Counted from the first letter of the stretch, positions 51,502-62,467 are shown. The stretch is DNA of 64,000 nucleotides from Zasmidium citrigriseum (GCA_002786025.1 NHNW01000021.1:488501-552500); one strand, 5' to 3'. Notes: generated by a model not told the origin, from the sequence alone. Numbers and translations are program-made.

Positions 51502-53256
51502 TTACGATTCTTTATCGGAGTCAAAGTTCTCAGGCGGCGCAACATGTACCTCCCAATACTTCGTAATATCTTTCGCCATCTTCTTTTTTTGTTCGTCGGA
51601 TCTGGTATCATTGCCGTACGTCTCGTGTGTTGTGCCAACACCGAGGACGCCCTGCTTGCTGCCATTCTTCAAGAAGTCAAGAAACTCCATGCTGACCCTC
51701 ACGTACTCTCTTAAGCCTTCTTTGACATTGATCGTTGCTCCAGTCGTCCATGACAGAAGCAGAGGTTCGATCAAAGGCGCATCCGTGACACTGGGGTGTG
51801 AAGTCTTCATTGAAGTCATGAACCATGCCGCGCCGCATCGCTTGAGCACATCCAGTGCAATGTCGCGAACAGTGTCGAAGTGCGGTCGTCCATAGAACAG
51901 TGTGTAGGCCTTGCTCCACGAGTCCGAATGCACGATCATGAGAGGCACGTCAATGTCGGTGTTCAACTTGCCGGAGCTCTTGCCAGGGTCCAGTATAATG
52001 CCGCCGATGGCTGGATTTGACCGAGCCTTCTCATCGGGCCTGGTCTTGTTGGCACTCTTCAGGGCCTGAAGTGCTCCGGTAGCGCCAAAAGAATGGCCAG
52101 CGATGACGATTTCAGAGAGCTTTAGCCTCTTATTCCAATCGCCAAGATCTTTTCCTTCTTTCCTGTAGTTCTTCTTGAAAACGTCTGCACCATCCCCAGA
52201 GTTGATCTCTCGCAACACGTCAACCGTCTCCTCGATTTCTGCATCTCGAAACGCCAATTTCTTGAATCTCCAGTCATCATTCGAAACTTCTTCGCCCTCC
52301 TCCTCTGGCTTCAATTGGTCGGATCGAAAGAGTAGGACTCTCTTTTGCTTGCCATCCGGTAAGTGTACGATCGATCCCGGGCAGCTCCCATCTCTGTGCT
52401 CGATTGTGGCGACAACCACACCTCGACTTGCCAACTCGCCGCAGTACGCCGTGTAGTCCGTTCGTGAGCTGACGTCGCCATGGGAGAGAACAATCACCGG
52501 GAATTGATCTAGGTTGTCTTCCGTGTTCTTCTTCGATGGCTGCAGTAAAGGTACATCGACCTTGGCCGGTATACTTATGCTAGAAGCTAGACCCCAGAGC
52601 GCAAATGTGAATAGGCCCCTCGAGAAAAAGTTGTTGAAATGTGCCGCGGTTGCGTAGCCCTCTGCTATCAAGCTGATAGGCTTGGGGAACCATTTGTGAT
52701 TCGAATGTGAGCTTCTGGCGCCCTTGACGGCCGGATAGTAGAGGGTGAACAGGACAGTATCCAACTCAAATGCAGATTTGCCATCTTTCTTTAAGACTCC
52801 GTCGACGATCGTTCGAGGTTCTTTCACCGGCACTTCGACATCTATTGCACCGACATCGAATGGACCAGTATATTTCGGTAGCTTCGATGCGAATAGAGGC
52901 GACCAGATGATATAGCAGTATAAGATGTAGAGAGCTATCAGCGAACACAGGATGTAGCCAACTGTAAGCCTGGGTCGAAAGATTGCCGACGCCTTCTCAA
53001 GCCATACTCCGCCGGCGTGAGAACGTCCATCCATCCATCGAGGACGCACGCTCTCCATCGTTCGATGCGCTCGACTCAGCCAATTTCTCGTCCAGGAAGG
53101 GGTGTTCTCTAACCACCGCGGTCGTTCAAATACAGGACCCTGGTCCTCAAGGCTGGGTTCGGGGAGCGGAGCGTCCGGATCGTCCGTGTAGTCGAGAGGA
53201 CCGTTTTCTAAAGGTTCCAATTCAAAGTCATCGTGATATCGAGCTTCCCTTGACAT
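51502..53256 (-). CDS. PAF-acetylhydrolase-like serine hydrolase, membrane-anchored
   Basis: A single exon encodes 584 residues. Plasma PAF-acetylhydrolase family features: VIVLSHGDVSSRTDYTAYCGELASRGVVVATIEHRDGS, nucleophile motif GHSFG (Ser389), IILDPGK (Asp423) and a downstream His in TSHPSVTD. An N-terminal acidic cytosolic region of about 95 residues is followed by one transmembrane helix (residues about 98-119, VGYILCSLIALYILYCYIIW), giving a type II-like anchored enzyme with the hydrolase domain probably lumenal or outside. The family removes short acyl chains from phospholipids; the fungal substrate is not known. The stop is 34 bp from the stop of the deacetylase gene on the opposite strand. 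Confidence 0.88.
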   Translation of the reverse strand: MSREARYHDDFELEPLENGPLDYTDDPDAPLPEPSLEDQGPVFERPRWLENTPSWTRNWLSRAHRTMESVRPRWMDGRSHAGGVWLEKASAIFRPRLTVGYILCSLIALYILYCYIIWSPLFASKLPKYTGPFDVGAIDVEVPVKEPRTIVDGVLKKDGKSAFELDTVLFTLYYPAVKGARSSHSNHKWFPKPISLIAEGYATAAHFNNFFSRGLFTFALWGLASSISIPAKVDVPLLQPSKKNTEDNLDQFPVIVLSHGDVSSRTDYTAYCGELASRGVVVATIEHRDGSCPGSIVHLPDGKQKRVLLFRSDQLKPEEEGEEVSNDDWRFKKLAFRDAEIEETVDVLREINSGDGADVFKKNYRKEGKDLGDWNKRLKLSEIVIAGHSFGATGALQALKSANKTRPDEKARSNPAIGGIILDPGKSSGKLNTDIDVPLMIVHSDSWSKAYTLFYGRPHFDTVRDIALDVLKRCGAAWFMTSMKTSHPSVTDAPLIEPLLLSWTTGATINVKEGLREYVRVSMEFLDFLKNGSKQGVLGVGTTHETYGNDTRSDEQKKKMAKDITKYWEVHVAPPENFDSDKES

Positions 53257-53713
53257 TCTGCGGATGGAATGACGAAAGAAGGCCTGGCCAGATCATCGCG
53301 GACTTGGAGATGGATCGGAGACGCGTAGGAGAGAAGAGAGACGTCATTCTCTTGGCGCCAGCCGCGATCCGAGCGGGGGGCGGGACCCCGGCGCCTCAAT
53401 TTCAACAACTGTCTGAATGTGTTCTTCTACTCCTTCACAATCACCTCTCACATTCTGCATTGAGGCAACCTCATCGAGCATGAATGTTTCAATGGCTGTA
53501 CACTCGCTGTTGACTGGCAGTGTCGCTCCTTGCGAGAGTCCCTTGCTGACGGAACAGGTAGCAGCAGCTCTGAGCCAAACAGATTCCAGCCATCTCAACA
53601 CAGGAATGGCACGACGAAGCCGCAGAGCGCCTTGTCGTTGATCCTAAGTATATAAAGAACCTGTATTTCTCTGGCTTTGGCCGTCACCGTTTACAGATAT
53701 CTCGAACATCACC
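53257..53713. other. Bidirectional promoter with TATA box
   Basis: 457 bp between divergent genes, the PAF-acetylhydrolase-like gene and the third SPF-LSxELR gene. Contains the TATA box listed at 53649. No gene recognised. Confidence 0.5.
53649..53656 (+). promoter_or_regulatory. TATA box TATATAAA
   Basis: A canonical TATATAAA lies 58 bp upstream of the ATG at 53714, the clearest core-promoter element in the window. Confidence 0.6.
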
Positions 53714-54595
53714 ATGGACCTCTCCCCATTCAACAACCTCTCACGAGAGCTTCGCGATCACATCTACGAGTTCGCTCTCTGCATGCCACAACCGGTCGAG
53801 ATCGCTCTGGAGGAGCTTAACACTCACGTACCCAACCCATATCTCAACTCTCGAGAAGCTCCCGGCGACGTCGCCAAGTTCGAAGATCTGTCTGAAGAGT
53901 CAGAGACTGACTTTGCAGACCACCTGGATGTCGGCCGATTCGGACCTATTGGTCAAGAAGGATTTGCTGGTCCAGTCGGCAGGCCAAGTTTGACCGCTCT
54001 CACTACGACTTGCAGGCAGATCAGACACGAAGCTCTACCAATCTTCCTGAAAAGCAACAAGTTCGACGTCCTGGCCCATCTTGCCATTGGATCGGCATTC
54101 GAGTATGAAGTTCACATCGTTGCTCGCACTATTCATAGGTGGTGCGCATCATTAGGAGCCTATGCAGCCTGTCTGCAGAACTGGGAGATCTTCCTCGGCG
54201 ACAACTCCAGCGATGGTGCGACATACTTCTTAGACATGCGCCTCAAGTTGATGGAAGACTTGAAAAAGCTGTTGGGCCAAACTACTCCCTGCCCGTCAGT
54301 CACAATGGATTTGAAATTCCCGGTCAGAACTCTTGGATTCCTTGGAGACACGCCTACATCGCCGTCTCCCACGAGAATCGATGTGACTCGTCGGAGCAGA
54401 GCCGAGAACGAACAATTAATATCTCATGCTGTGCAGAGCGCTCGACAAGTTGCAGTGCAACATGGATGTGCAACGACTGAGTACTTGGCTCAGCTCGAGC
54501 GGCGACGAAAGAGAGCGTTGCGTGATATGCGAGCTCTGACCAGCAAATTCCCTGCACGAACCTGGAGCAAACCGATCAAGGTAACACACTTTTGA
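53714..54595 (+). CDS. SPFxxLSxELR-family protein (F-box-like N-terminus), copy 3
   Basis: A single exon encodes 293 residues. It begins MDLSPFNNLSRELRDHIYEFAL, like the genes at 9188 and 11925, and has the second family motif LTALTTTCRQIRHEALPIFLKSNKFDV. Between them lies an acidic insert of about 60 residues (EDLSEESETDFADHLD). The C-terminal part is helical and basic (QVAVQHGCATTEYLAQLERRRKRALRDMRAL). There is no signal peptide or transmembrane helix. Function unknown; the N-terminus resembles a degenerate F-box. A canonical TATA box precedes it. Confidence 0.82.
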   Translation: MDLSPFNNLSRELRDHIYEFALCMPQPVEIALEELNTHVPNPYLNSREAPGDVAKFEDLSEESETDFADHLDVGRFGPIGQEGFAGPVGRPSLTALTTTCRQIRHEALPIFLKSNKFDVLAHLAIGSAFEYEVHIVARTIHRWCASLGAYAACLQNWEIFLGDNSSDGATYFLDMRLKLMEDLKKLLGQTTPCPSVTMDLKFPVRTLGFLGDTPTSPSPTRIDVTRRSRAENEQLISHAVQSARQVAVQHGCATTEYLAQLERRRKRALRDMRALTSKFPARTWSKPIKVTHF

Positions 54596-54828
54596 GCGCT
54601 CAGTTGCAGCCTCTCTCGACAAGATGGATGCACGATACGATTGAGATCCTTCAGCCTTGACGGACCACGAGGCGATATGCGGCTCAGGCCAATACTTGAC
54701 AGATGGTATGGGGGAGAAGCCCCAAATTCAGCTCCGCTTCTCTTCAAGGCGAGCGCAATAAGATCAGTTGGTAAGCAGGGGATATTTTGTCTATCCTATG
54801 GTCATGTATTCTAAGCTCTTTTGAGACA

Positions 54829-56687
54829 TCACTCGGAAGCGAATCTGCTTCTTGCCCGTAAATTCTTCCCATACCTGAAAAACAGGTACCTAGAATTGTT
54901 AATACGCTGACCTCAGCAGTATCCCAGAGGCACTTACGGGAAAGGCACCATGGCCAGAGTCAATAAAGCGATCAGGCTGGATGCCCATTGATACCCAAGA
55001 TATTCGTACACTGTTGATCGGTCAGTCATGAATTCCCGTCGAACGTGAGTGCGCTTACTCTGAACGGTGAACAGCGGAAAAGCCGCTGAAAAGATGCACC
55101 GAGTCGTGGTATTCACAGCCAGGACACTCGCAGCATACTTCGGGTATGCAGCCATCTTGAATGTCCACACACCCTGAAAGGCGAAGAAGAACCTGGTTGA
55201 GAGTTAGTGCCCATCCCTTTCAAACCATTAATGGCCAAACACATACCCAATACTGAAGGGTACAGTGGCAATGATGGGCACAATCCAATGCACTGACGGA
55301 AGTGTTGTCCAGGCAAACCAGAACAACGTTGCAGTGATCACTGGGGCTCCCAACATGGCCGATGGTAGTCTCAACTCCGGCTCAGGCTGATAATCGTCTC
55401 CGTCGATTTGCTTCCGTTTCGCTACTGCTCTCGTCCACTGCTTGTGCCAAAGCGGATTGCACAAGCATGCGATCACGTTGCCAGTCGCCAGACCCAGGAA
55501 TGTCAAGCCAACCTGCCACAGATTGAATCCATAAACGTTGCCAAAAACGAGGGGGAAGGCATCAAAGAAGAGGTAAAGAATGCCCTGGAGTAAGGATGTG
55601 TACAGGCTGAGAACCGCCACCATCGGATCGAGGAAAAGCATCTTGAAGGGTGTGTAGAGCGAGGCAAGTAATGCTGACTTGAGCGACCTTTGCCGGAGAG
55701 CCAACTCTGAAGCCGCATGGTACCGATCATCGCCCGTAGCCTGACGGATGGTAGCCGCTTTTCTGCTCAGCAAGATAGGGTGATACGTCTCCTTTACGAA
55801 CAAGAGACAGACCAGAAGAGCTCCCGACCAAATCAAAGGTACGTAAAAGGTCCATCGCCTAGATCTGATCAGCATCTGGCATACAATTAAAGGCTAACAA
55901 CTTACCAAGAAGTGAAGAAATTGATGAGCCCGCCGAGAAAGGGCCCCATCGCCGGTCCACCAAACGACACTCCGGTGAAGATGGTCATCGGAACCACGAG
56001 CTGCTCAGACGCGAACATATCCACAACGGTCCCTCCGGCGACGCTCAAGAAAGCGCTTCCCATCAGTCCATCCAGGAAGCGAGCGACCAAGAGCGTCTGG
56101 ATGTTCTGTGCAACAGCACAAGGTATCATCCATATTAAAAAAAGCATCGTCGATGCGAGGTAGATCGGTCGTCTTCCGTAGAACTATTAAACTGATCAGT
56201 CAACCTGATCTCGCAGAGAGGAGCGCTCAGCCAGACCTCTGAAAGTGGCCCAAAGAGCAAAGGACCGAGCGCTACGCCGAGAACATAAAGGGACAGCCCC
56301 AGCGTTGCGACCTCGAGTGAGCAATCAAAGTCTTGCATAATCTGATCGTATGCTGGAGTATAGATGGATGAGCTGCAGGTTCTGATCGCTTGTGAGTACG
56401 TGATTTCCCTCATGTCGCAGATCAACTTACACCAGCAAGGCACCGATCGATACGACAATCAAGTAGAACCACTTTCTTGTCTTCGAGAGATTGCAAGGGT
56501 CGAGGGGATCGTTCTCGCCATCCCAATCGATAAGATAGGAGTCAATAGCTCTTTGCTGTAGCTTTTCGAAATCTCTGGAGTTGCTTGTATCATTCGATTC
56601 AGAACGGCGCTTCTCCAGCTGGGGTTCTTGCTCTTCCATGTCGAATGCAGCAGTAGACTGGGTATCTGGTGTGGAAAGAAATACCAT
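54829..56687 (-). CDS. MFS multidrug-type transporter (DHA1 family)
   Basis: Seven exons: 56687-56431, 56372-56237, 56183-55906, 55858-55247, 55192-55059, 55010-54938 and 54889-54829, giving 516 residues. An N-terminal acidic tail leads to DWDGENDPLDPCNLSKTRKWFYLIVVSIGALLV, typical of fungal DHA1. Other hallmarks are SSIYTPAYDQIMQDFDCSLEVATLGLSLYVLGVALGPLLFGPLSEFYGRRPIY, GGTVVDMFASEQLVVPMTIFTGVSFGGPAMGPFLGG, FFAFQGVWTFKMAAYPKYAASVLAVNTTTR and the final PYLFFRYGKNLRARSRFASE. Twelve helices are expected in the plasma membrane. Relatives export drugs, polyamines or toxins, but the substrate here is unknown. Divergent from a Zn2Cys6 gene across 596 bp, a common arrangement for a regulator and its transporter. 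Confidence 0.92.
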
Positions 56688-57283
56688 GACTTTGACGATT
56701 CGACGGCAGACTTGAGTGAGTATATGACTTTGAAGAAAACATTTGTAATCGCTTTATTGACTGATGATAGCACGATGCATTTCAGGATTGACACTTTCTC
56801 CGTATTTGCGGACTCAAATAACGCAATGAAGCCATCAACGGCCGTGGACGAGTCTCCTTCGGACGAGCTCATGGCCTTTGTCGGGCAGCCAACGTCCGTC
56901 AAGGATCGTGTTACATTGGCACTCGAATCTGGGCTTGCTTTGTTTGTCATTCTAGGCTCGCAGGTGCCTGAGATTGCAAAAATATGATCAGTCAGGTGTC
57001 CGGGTCCACCATCAACCAGCTCCGTTACGTTCAACCAACAGACACCCATGTTCCAACGAAGGGTTCGATGAACGATAAGATCTACAATGTCTTCCGCCGT
57101 GACCAATCATGTGGGATATGCGTCAGCGTTCACCATGCAGATCACCTCTAGTTCTACTCTAGGGAAGAGCTGAAAGATGCAGCTGAGAAATCCCCCGACG
57201 TCACCTCTCAACTTACCTATGCACGACCTTTCTCCGCCGCTCATACGTTCCTCAATGCCGATTTACTCTACTCATTTTCTACC
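56688..57283. other. Bidirectional promoter: transporter / Zn2Cys6
   Basis: 596 bp between divergent starts of the DHA1 transporter and a Zn2Cys6 regulator. Open frames on both strands overlap and lack domains. A regulator site shared by both genes would be expected here but none was certain by eye. Confidence 0.45.
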
Positions 57284-59371
57284 ATGGTTCTGAGGACTGA
57301 TATGACAAGTCTGGAGCCCTCGTTGAAACGAAGAAAAGTACGAAAGGGTACAACAAGCTGCTGGGAATGTAAAAGGCGAAAAGTTAGATGCGAATACGAC
57401 GAAGATAACGAAGGCACTGTTTGCAAGCCATGTCTGCAAAGAGGATCTCAATGCATCAGTCAAGAATTGCCGGAGCCGACTCCTCCATACAGCTATATAC
57501 CGACTCCTGCATCGAATGTCTCCGAAGCTGTGCCTGGATCTGGGCCACGGAATGGTGGATCAAGTCGTGGGCCATGGACTGAATCACCATGGGAGTCCAT
57601 AACGAACTTACGGAACAATGAGGAGAAGCTATCTCGATATCTACACGGAGCTTTACCTTCACAGGAAGATATCATAAGGCTATGCGATTCCAGCAGCCAT
57701 CCTTCCATTCTTGCACATGCGATCAATACCCTGCCATACGCCGATCTCAAGGAGAGTTACGTCTCGACCAGAGATACCTTACTCGACATTCCCCCGGCAA
57801 CTAAACATCCTGTCTTAATAGCGAAGCATATGCTCCTGCTTGCATCCTTCATCCAGCAGCTACATCCTACATTCCTCGCGGGCATTTCTGGACTTTCGGA
57901 AACGCCCAAAGCTACCATGGAAAGACTGACTGATTTGGCCGCCAGCTTGGTCACTACAAATGATAAACTTCTTGGAACAATCGAGGGTCTCGAATGTGTC
58001 ATGATTGAAAGCCTGTATCAAATGAACATCGGCAGTCTTCGAAGAGCATGGGTATCAGTTCGGAGAGCGCTAAGCATTGCCCAGCTCATGGGCTTACACC
58101 GACCGAACCCTGTCAAACGTTTCAGAACTTTGGACCCAAGAACGAGATACCATCCACAGCACATGTGGTTCAAGATCGTGTTTCTTGACCGCTATCTGTG
58201 CCGCCTTCTCGGACTTCCTCAAGGTTGCAACAGTGACAATTTCGCTTCGGAGTCACTCGGTGAAGATGCTACTGCAATCGAGCGTCTTGAAAGAATACAC
58301 TGCGACATTGCCGGTCGAATCTTGGACCGCAATGAAGACAGGCAAGGATCAGAAGATATGGCACTGACACGCTCATTGGATGCAGAGCTACAGAAGGCCG
58401 CAAAGACTCTACCCAGCAAATGGTGGTTGACACCCAACCTAGCGGCTGGTTCCAGTGATCCGCAGTCGTCATTCTGGAACACCCGACAGCTCTTCGCTCA
58501 GATGCTGCATTATAACTTGCTGAACCAGCTGCATCTGCCATACGTACTTTGCTCCATGAGAAGCGGGAAAGACTTCGAGTATTCGCGAATAGCATGCGTC
58601 AACGCATCGAGGGAAATGCTATCTCGCTGGATAGCTTTACGAAACTTCAACAGCATCGCATGCAGCTGTCGAAGTGTCGACTTTGTGGCTCTCATGGCAG
58701 CAATGACGCTGATATTGTCACATTTACATAGCCAACGGTTCGATACGAATTTTCTCGCTCATCAGCATCACAGCGATCGGGCGATGATCGAGCAAGTCCA
58801 AGAGGGCATGGTATACATGCACAAACTCAACTCCGATGCTTTGTGTGCACGGAGTGCGGATTTGCTCGGCCGTTTGTTGAAGATTGACAGCGAAGCTCCG
58901 GAGACTGGCATCGACAAAGTCAGCGTCCAGAATGAGGATTCAGAATCTGAGCTCCACCAAATGAATAGTGACGGTGCAGTCAGCGTACATGTTCCGTACT
59001 TTGGCATCATCAGGATTGCTCGCGAGGGTATGAGTAGACACCGTTCGTCTGACTTCAGTCCAGCTATTGTAGGACTGAATGCAATCCAGGAACCGGCGTC
59101 TTCTCACGCATCCTCTTCCGGATCACGCGAAAGCACCCAAGTACCAGCTCATCCGGGTATCCCTACATTTATTGATACCAACCAGGACGGAGCCTGGACA
59201 TCTCAGGCTGTCCAGGAGGGCTTCTCCAGCAATGTTTTGGATCAATATCCTAGCCTGGCTGCGGGAACGGAGGATTGGGCCTTTCAAGGGGTCGATCAGG
59301 CCTTCTTCGAGAGCCTCATGGGAAGCAGTTGGAATGATGGCAACGAGTCTTTCGATTGGGGCGCACTCTAA
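57284..59371 (+). CDS. Zn2Cys6 transcription factor
   Basis: A single exon encodes 695 residues. The zinc cluster is at Cys26, 29, 36, 47, 50 and 57 (CWECKRRKVRCEYDEDNEGTVCKPCLQRGSQC), with an unusually long third loop (10 residues between the third and fourth Cys). A Pro/Ser-rich linker and a fungal_trans domain follow (LLASFIQQLHPTFLAG; GLECVMIESLYQMNIGSLRRAWVSVRRALSIAQLMGLHRP; MWFKIVFLDRYLCRLLGLPQG). The C-terminal part is acidic and Gln/Ser-rich with aromatic residues (EDWAFQGVDQAFFESLMGSSWNDGNESFDWG), which suits an activation domain. Probably nuclear, and possibly a regulator of the divergent transporter (inference from position). Confidence 0.92.
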   Translation: MVLRTDMTSLEPSLKRRKVRKGTTSCWECKRRKVRCEYDEDNEGTVCKPCLQRGSQCISQELPEPTPPYSYIPTPASNVSEAVPGSGPRNGGSSRGPWTESPWESITNLRNNEEKLSRYLHGALPSQEDIIRLCDSSSHPSILAHAINTLPYADLKESYVSTRDTLLDIPPATKHPVLIAKHMLLLASFIQQLHPTFLAGISGLSETPKATMERLTDLAASLVTTNDKLLGTIEGLECVMIESLYQMNIGSLRRAWVSVRRALSIAQLMGLHRPNPVKRFRTLDPRTRYHPQHMWFKIVFLDRYLCRLLGLPQGCNSDNFASESLGEDATAIERLERIHCDIAGRILDRNEDRQGSEDMALTRSLDAELQKAAKTLPSKWWLTPNLAAGSSDPQSSFWNTRQLFAQMLHYNLLNQLHLPYVLCSMRSGKDFEYSRIACVNASREMLSRWIALRNFNSIACSCRSVDFVALMAAMTLILSHLHSQRFDTNFLAHQHHSDRAMIEQVQEGMVYMHKLNSDALCARSADLLGRLLKIDSEAPETGIDKVSVQNEDSESELHQMNSDGAVSVHVPYFGIIRIAREGMSRHRSSDFSPAIVGLNAIQEPASSHASSSGSRESTQVPAHPGIPTFIDTNQDGAWTSQAVQEGFSSNVLDQYPSLAAGTEDWAFQGVDQAFFESLMGSSWNDGNESFDWGAL

Positions 59372-60356
59372 TAAATCGTAAAGTAGATTAGCAGATCAGT
59401 CGAATCCTAGTCGGAGTTCCAGTCACGATCACTCTCGTTGGATGTCTCATTATCGGACCTGGCTTGGAAATGATCGAACTATCGATTGCTGAGCCTCTGA
59501 CTGCCTCGCCTCGTGAGATGAGAATGATCAACGATTCCATGAAGCCGAAGATACATATGTAGATGGAAGCGTCAAACATTGGGGAGGAGGCGAAGTCGAA
59601 TTTTCGGGGCTAGTCCGAATTTGGCAGGAAGGCGGAGCCGCTAGGACAATCCTGTCGCCGCGACCTCCTTTCCTTCCCATGTCCATCATCCTTTCCATCT
59701 TCCATCTCATCCTACGAGCCATCGAAAATGAAGACAGTTTCGTCTCGAACGACGTGCCGCAGGTGACACGAAAAGCCGGACCAACTGAGTCAGCATCGGC
59801 CATCTTAGGGCGGAGAAGTCGCGACCATCAAGGAACAGTCACTTGCCTTTCGCCTGGCCTCATTGAAGGGTGTACTTGCTCTTCTATCCCTGGCTGGGCT
59901 TTCATCTCGACGACCATGTGAGCCCATATTGTTGTGGAAAAAATCACTCCCTTCCTTTGCTTCCGGTCACACAGTATACCGGCCGTTGACGCACGACTTT
60001 TGCCTCTCGGTGTTGTCCCGAATGCCTCAGCAACAGCAAGCGAACCCATCAATGCAGGAGGAACCATCTCTCAGAGAGACTCGCACTGCTCTCCTCAAAT
60101 ACCAAACGGTACTCAACGGCTCGACAACTACCTTCACTTTGACATCAAGAACTGCCAAGAGAGCCTCATCAAAGACCATGAATTCCCGGATTTAAGATAC
60201 TTGGCCCTTGGCCTTGGATGGAGCTGAAGTCAGTTGCCCCAGACTCAAGATGTTATGACCGACACAAAGCCCAGCGTAACAGCCCCAGACCTTTGGCCAT
60301 CGCCACATCAAAAGAGATATCTTGACCTGGCGTAATACCCCAGCAAGTCCTGCGGC
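59372..60356. other. Intergenic, about 1 kb
   Basis: Between two Zn2Cys6 genes in the same direction. No supported gene; the open frames at about 59863-60227 on the plus strand overlap in two frames and lack an ATG with context or a domain. Confidence 0.45.
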
Positions 60357-62234
60357 ATGAGTCTGGATCCATCAAAGTCCTCTCGGTTCGGGTCCAGCAA
60401 GGTCAAGACAGGGTGCCTAACATGTGTGAAAAGGCATTTGAAATGTGACGAGCAGAAGCCCGAGTGCGCTCGCTGCAGAAAGGCAGGGCGAGTATGCCGA
60501 CAACGACCTCAACCCGGCAGTGCGGACGAGAATCTGCGTATGGTCCACTATGTCTCAAAGCCGGCCATCACTCCACAAGCTCTACCGTTTGAGAACAGCC
60601 AGGAGCTGAGATATCTCGAGTACTTCAGACTTCGTACTGCGCCTGATATTGCGGGCGTCCACAATCCTGAGCTATGGACCTACCATGTGATGCAAGTTGC
60701 CGTTGCGGAACCGGCTATCTGGCACGCAACTCTGGCACTTGGAGCTCTTCACGAACGTTTTGAGAGCAACGCTTCCATGAGTCTGTCCGCTGCTGATATG
60801 GAATACCCTCTGACGCAGTACGGCAAAGCCATCAAGCTGCTTTGTAGCTCAATTAAGAGCTCCGCAGACAACTTGAAGGAAACCCCGCTGCTGGCCTGTG
60901 CAATGTTTTGCGCCTTCGAGAGCATGGGGTATCATCTTCATTCCGCCTTGTCACACATTACAAGTGGACTGAAGGTCATGACGGAGCGCAAAAGGGCTTT
61001 CCTTGAAGATAAGAGACCTGATTATTCTCTCCATATGCTCTGGCCTCTGTTTACCAGGCTCGACACCCAGCGGCTTGAGATTGGAGACTCGTCGTTCCCT
61101 GCGGATCAGCCTCTGATTCTGCAATACCGGCATGTGCAGGCGACCAAGTCTATGATCAAGAAGCCCAACATGAGTGAAGCCCGCCACGGATTCGACAGTG
61201 TACTGAACGCCATGCTTCATCACATCAAGCACATCCATAATCCAGACTCCTTCATCCCGCTTGTCGCCCGAGATACCCTGAACAGCGACACAGGACTCAG
61301 CAGCGCCGTGCAGGATTACCTTCGCTGGACTTCTGCGTTCGACAAGCTCATTGCTGTGCTGGAGATAACGTCTGACATACCCTCAGCCCTCCTTCTCCAG
61401 ATATGGCGTATGCTTGTGGACATCATGCTGCGGGTGGATGTCAAAGAGGGCGAGATGGGCTTCGACAGGTTTCATAACGATTTTCGTCTCATGCTGTCGC
61501 TTATCGAAGAGTTTCTTTGCTGGAGTGCGCAACACTCTGGATCTGGTCATGAATTACTTCCTGGACAACATGATAGTCCACTGGATGAACCTTTGCCGGA
61601 GGAATTACTTGAGCGGCATACGGCAATGACAGGGGACGACGCCCAACGCTCAGGCTTCATGGGTGTCAACATCGGGAACACTCCCGAAGCAGCCGGCGTC
61701 AAAGCAGAAGCATCCGTTGCTGCAGAGAGTAGCCAAAAGTTGCTTGAACATTCGCATCAAAGTCGTAAAAGCAACCCTGACATCCTCCGAGGTCGAATGC
61801 CGTCTGATGGTTCTGGAATCAAACCTACGTTCACCTTTTCACACGGCGTCATCTATCCTCTGTATGTCATCATCAGCCGTTGCAGAGATCCTAGTATTCG
61901 TCGTCGAGCGTGGACCCTCATGAATGGATGCAACCGACGAGAAGGGCTTTGGGACTCAGCTTTGGCGGCCCGGCTCGGTCAAAGAATCATTCAAATCGAG
62001 GAAAGTCAAGCACTGCGAAGCTTTGGTTTCAGTTGTTCGGGAAGAGATTCTGGTAGTGTCACTAAGATCACGGCCGCTTCACAGATGGCCAACTTCTCGA
62101 GAATCAGGATGGTCAGACCTACTTTCCTGCCGAATAGGAGAAGTATCGAGCGATACTATTTCGGCTGGCCGGGAACTTTTGAAGAGGCCACCGGCGTCGA
62201 AGAAGTCTGGATTGAGGAGTCCATGGAGTGGTGA
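60357..62234 (+). CDS. Zn2Cys6 transcription factor (fungal TF domain 2 type)
   Basis: A single exon encodes 625 residues. The zinc cluster is at Cys20, 23, 30, 37, 40 and 47 (GCLTCVKRHLKCDEQKPECARCRKAGRVC). This is followed at about residues 80-130 by LRYLEYFRLRTAPDIAGVHNPELWTYHVMQVAVAEPAIWHATLALGALHE. That block is typical of the large Zn2Cys6 group with the fungal-specific transcription factor domain 2 rather than the classical fungal_trans domain. The C-terminal part ends with an acidic segment (FEEATGVEEVWIEESMEW). Probably nuclear. Located 233 bp upstream of the MetE-like gene on the same strand; regulation of that gene is possible but unproven. Confidence 0.9.
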   Translation: MSLDPSKSSRFGSSKVKTGCLTCVKRHLKCDEQKPECARCRKAGRVCRQRPQPGSADENLRMVHYVSKPAITPQALPFENSQELRYLEYFRLRTAPDIAGVHNPELWTYHVMQVAVAEPAIWHATLALGALHERFESNASMSLSAADMEYPLTQYGKAIKLLCSSIKSSADNLKETPLLACAMFCAFESMGYHLHSALSHITSGLKVMTERKRAFLEDKRPDYSLHMLWPLFTRLDTQRLEIGDSSFPADQPLILQYRHVQATKSMIKKPNMSEARHGFDSVLNAMLHHIKHIHNPDSFIPLVARDTLNSDTGLSSAVQDYLRWTSAFDKLIAVLEITSDIPSALLLQIWRMLVDIMLRVDVKEGEMGFDRFHNDFRLMLSLIEEFLCWSAQHSGSGHELLPGQHDSPLDEPLPEELLERHTAMTGDDAQRSGFMGVNIGNTPEAAGVKAEASVAAESSQKLLEHSHQSRKSNPDILRGRMPSDGSGIKPTFTFSHGVIYPLYVIISRCRDPSIRRRAWTLMNGCNRREGLWDSALAARLGQRIIQIEESQALRSFGFSCSGRDSGSVTKITAASQMANFSRIRMVRPTFLPNRRSIERYYFGWPGTFEEATGVEEVWIEESMEW

Positions 62235-62467
62235 AGCATCTGCCGAGATCAGGGAGCTGAGCTTCGGGTGTCTCCGCATTGAGCTCCTGACCTCATCTCG
62301 TGCTGCTTGTATCTCACTTCTTTAAGTAAACGCCGATTCCGACTTTGAAAGCTGGTGTTCAGCCGTGACCACATTCTTACCGCAGGAGGCTTTTCTCTTC
62401 GCCACATCGAGGCCTGAAATCAGGGCATACATCATTCCATTCACCGCTGACGAGAACATTGGGAATC

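Noticed and set aside
59863..60227. Two overlapping plus-strand open frames before the last Zn2Cys6 gene
   Set aside because: Neither starts with an ATG in good context nor shows a domain; the overlap in two frames suggests chance.
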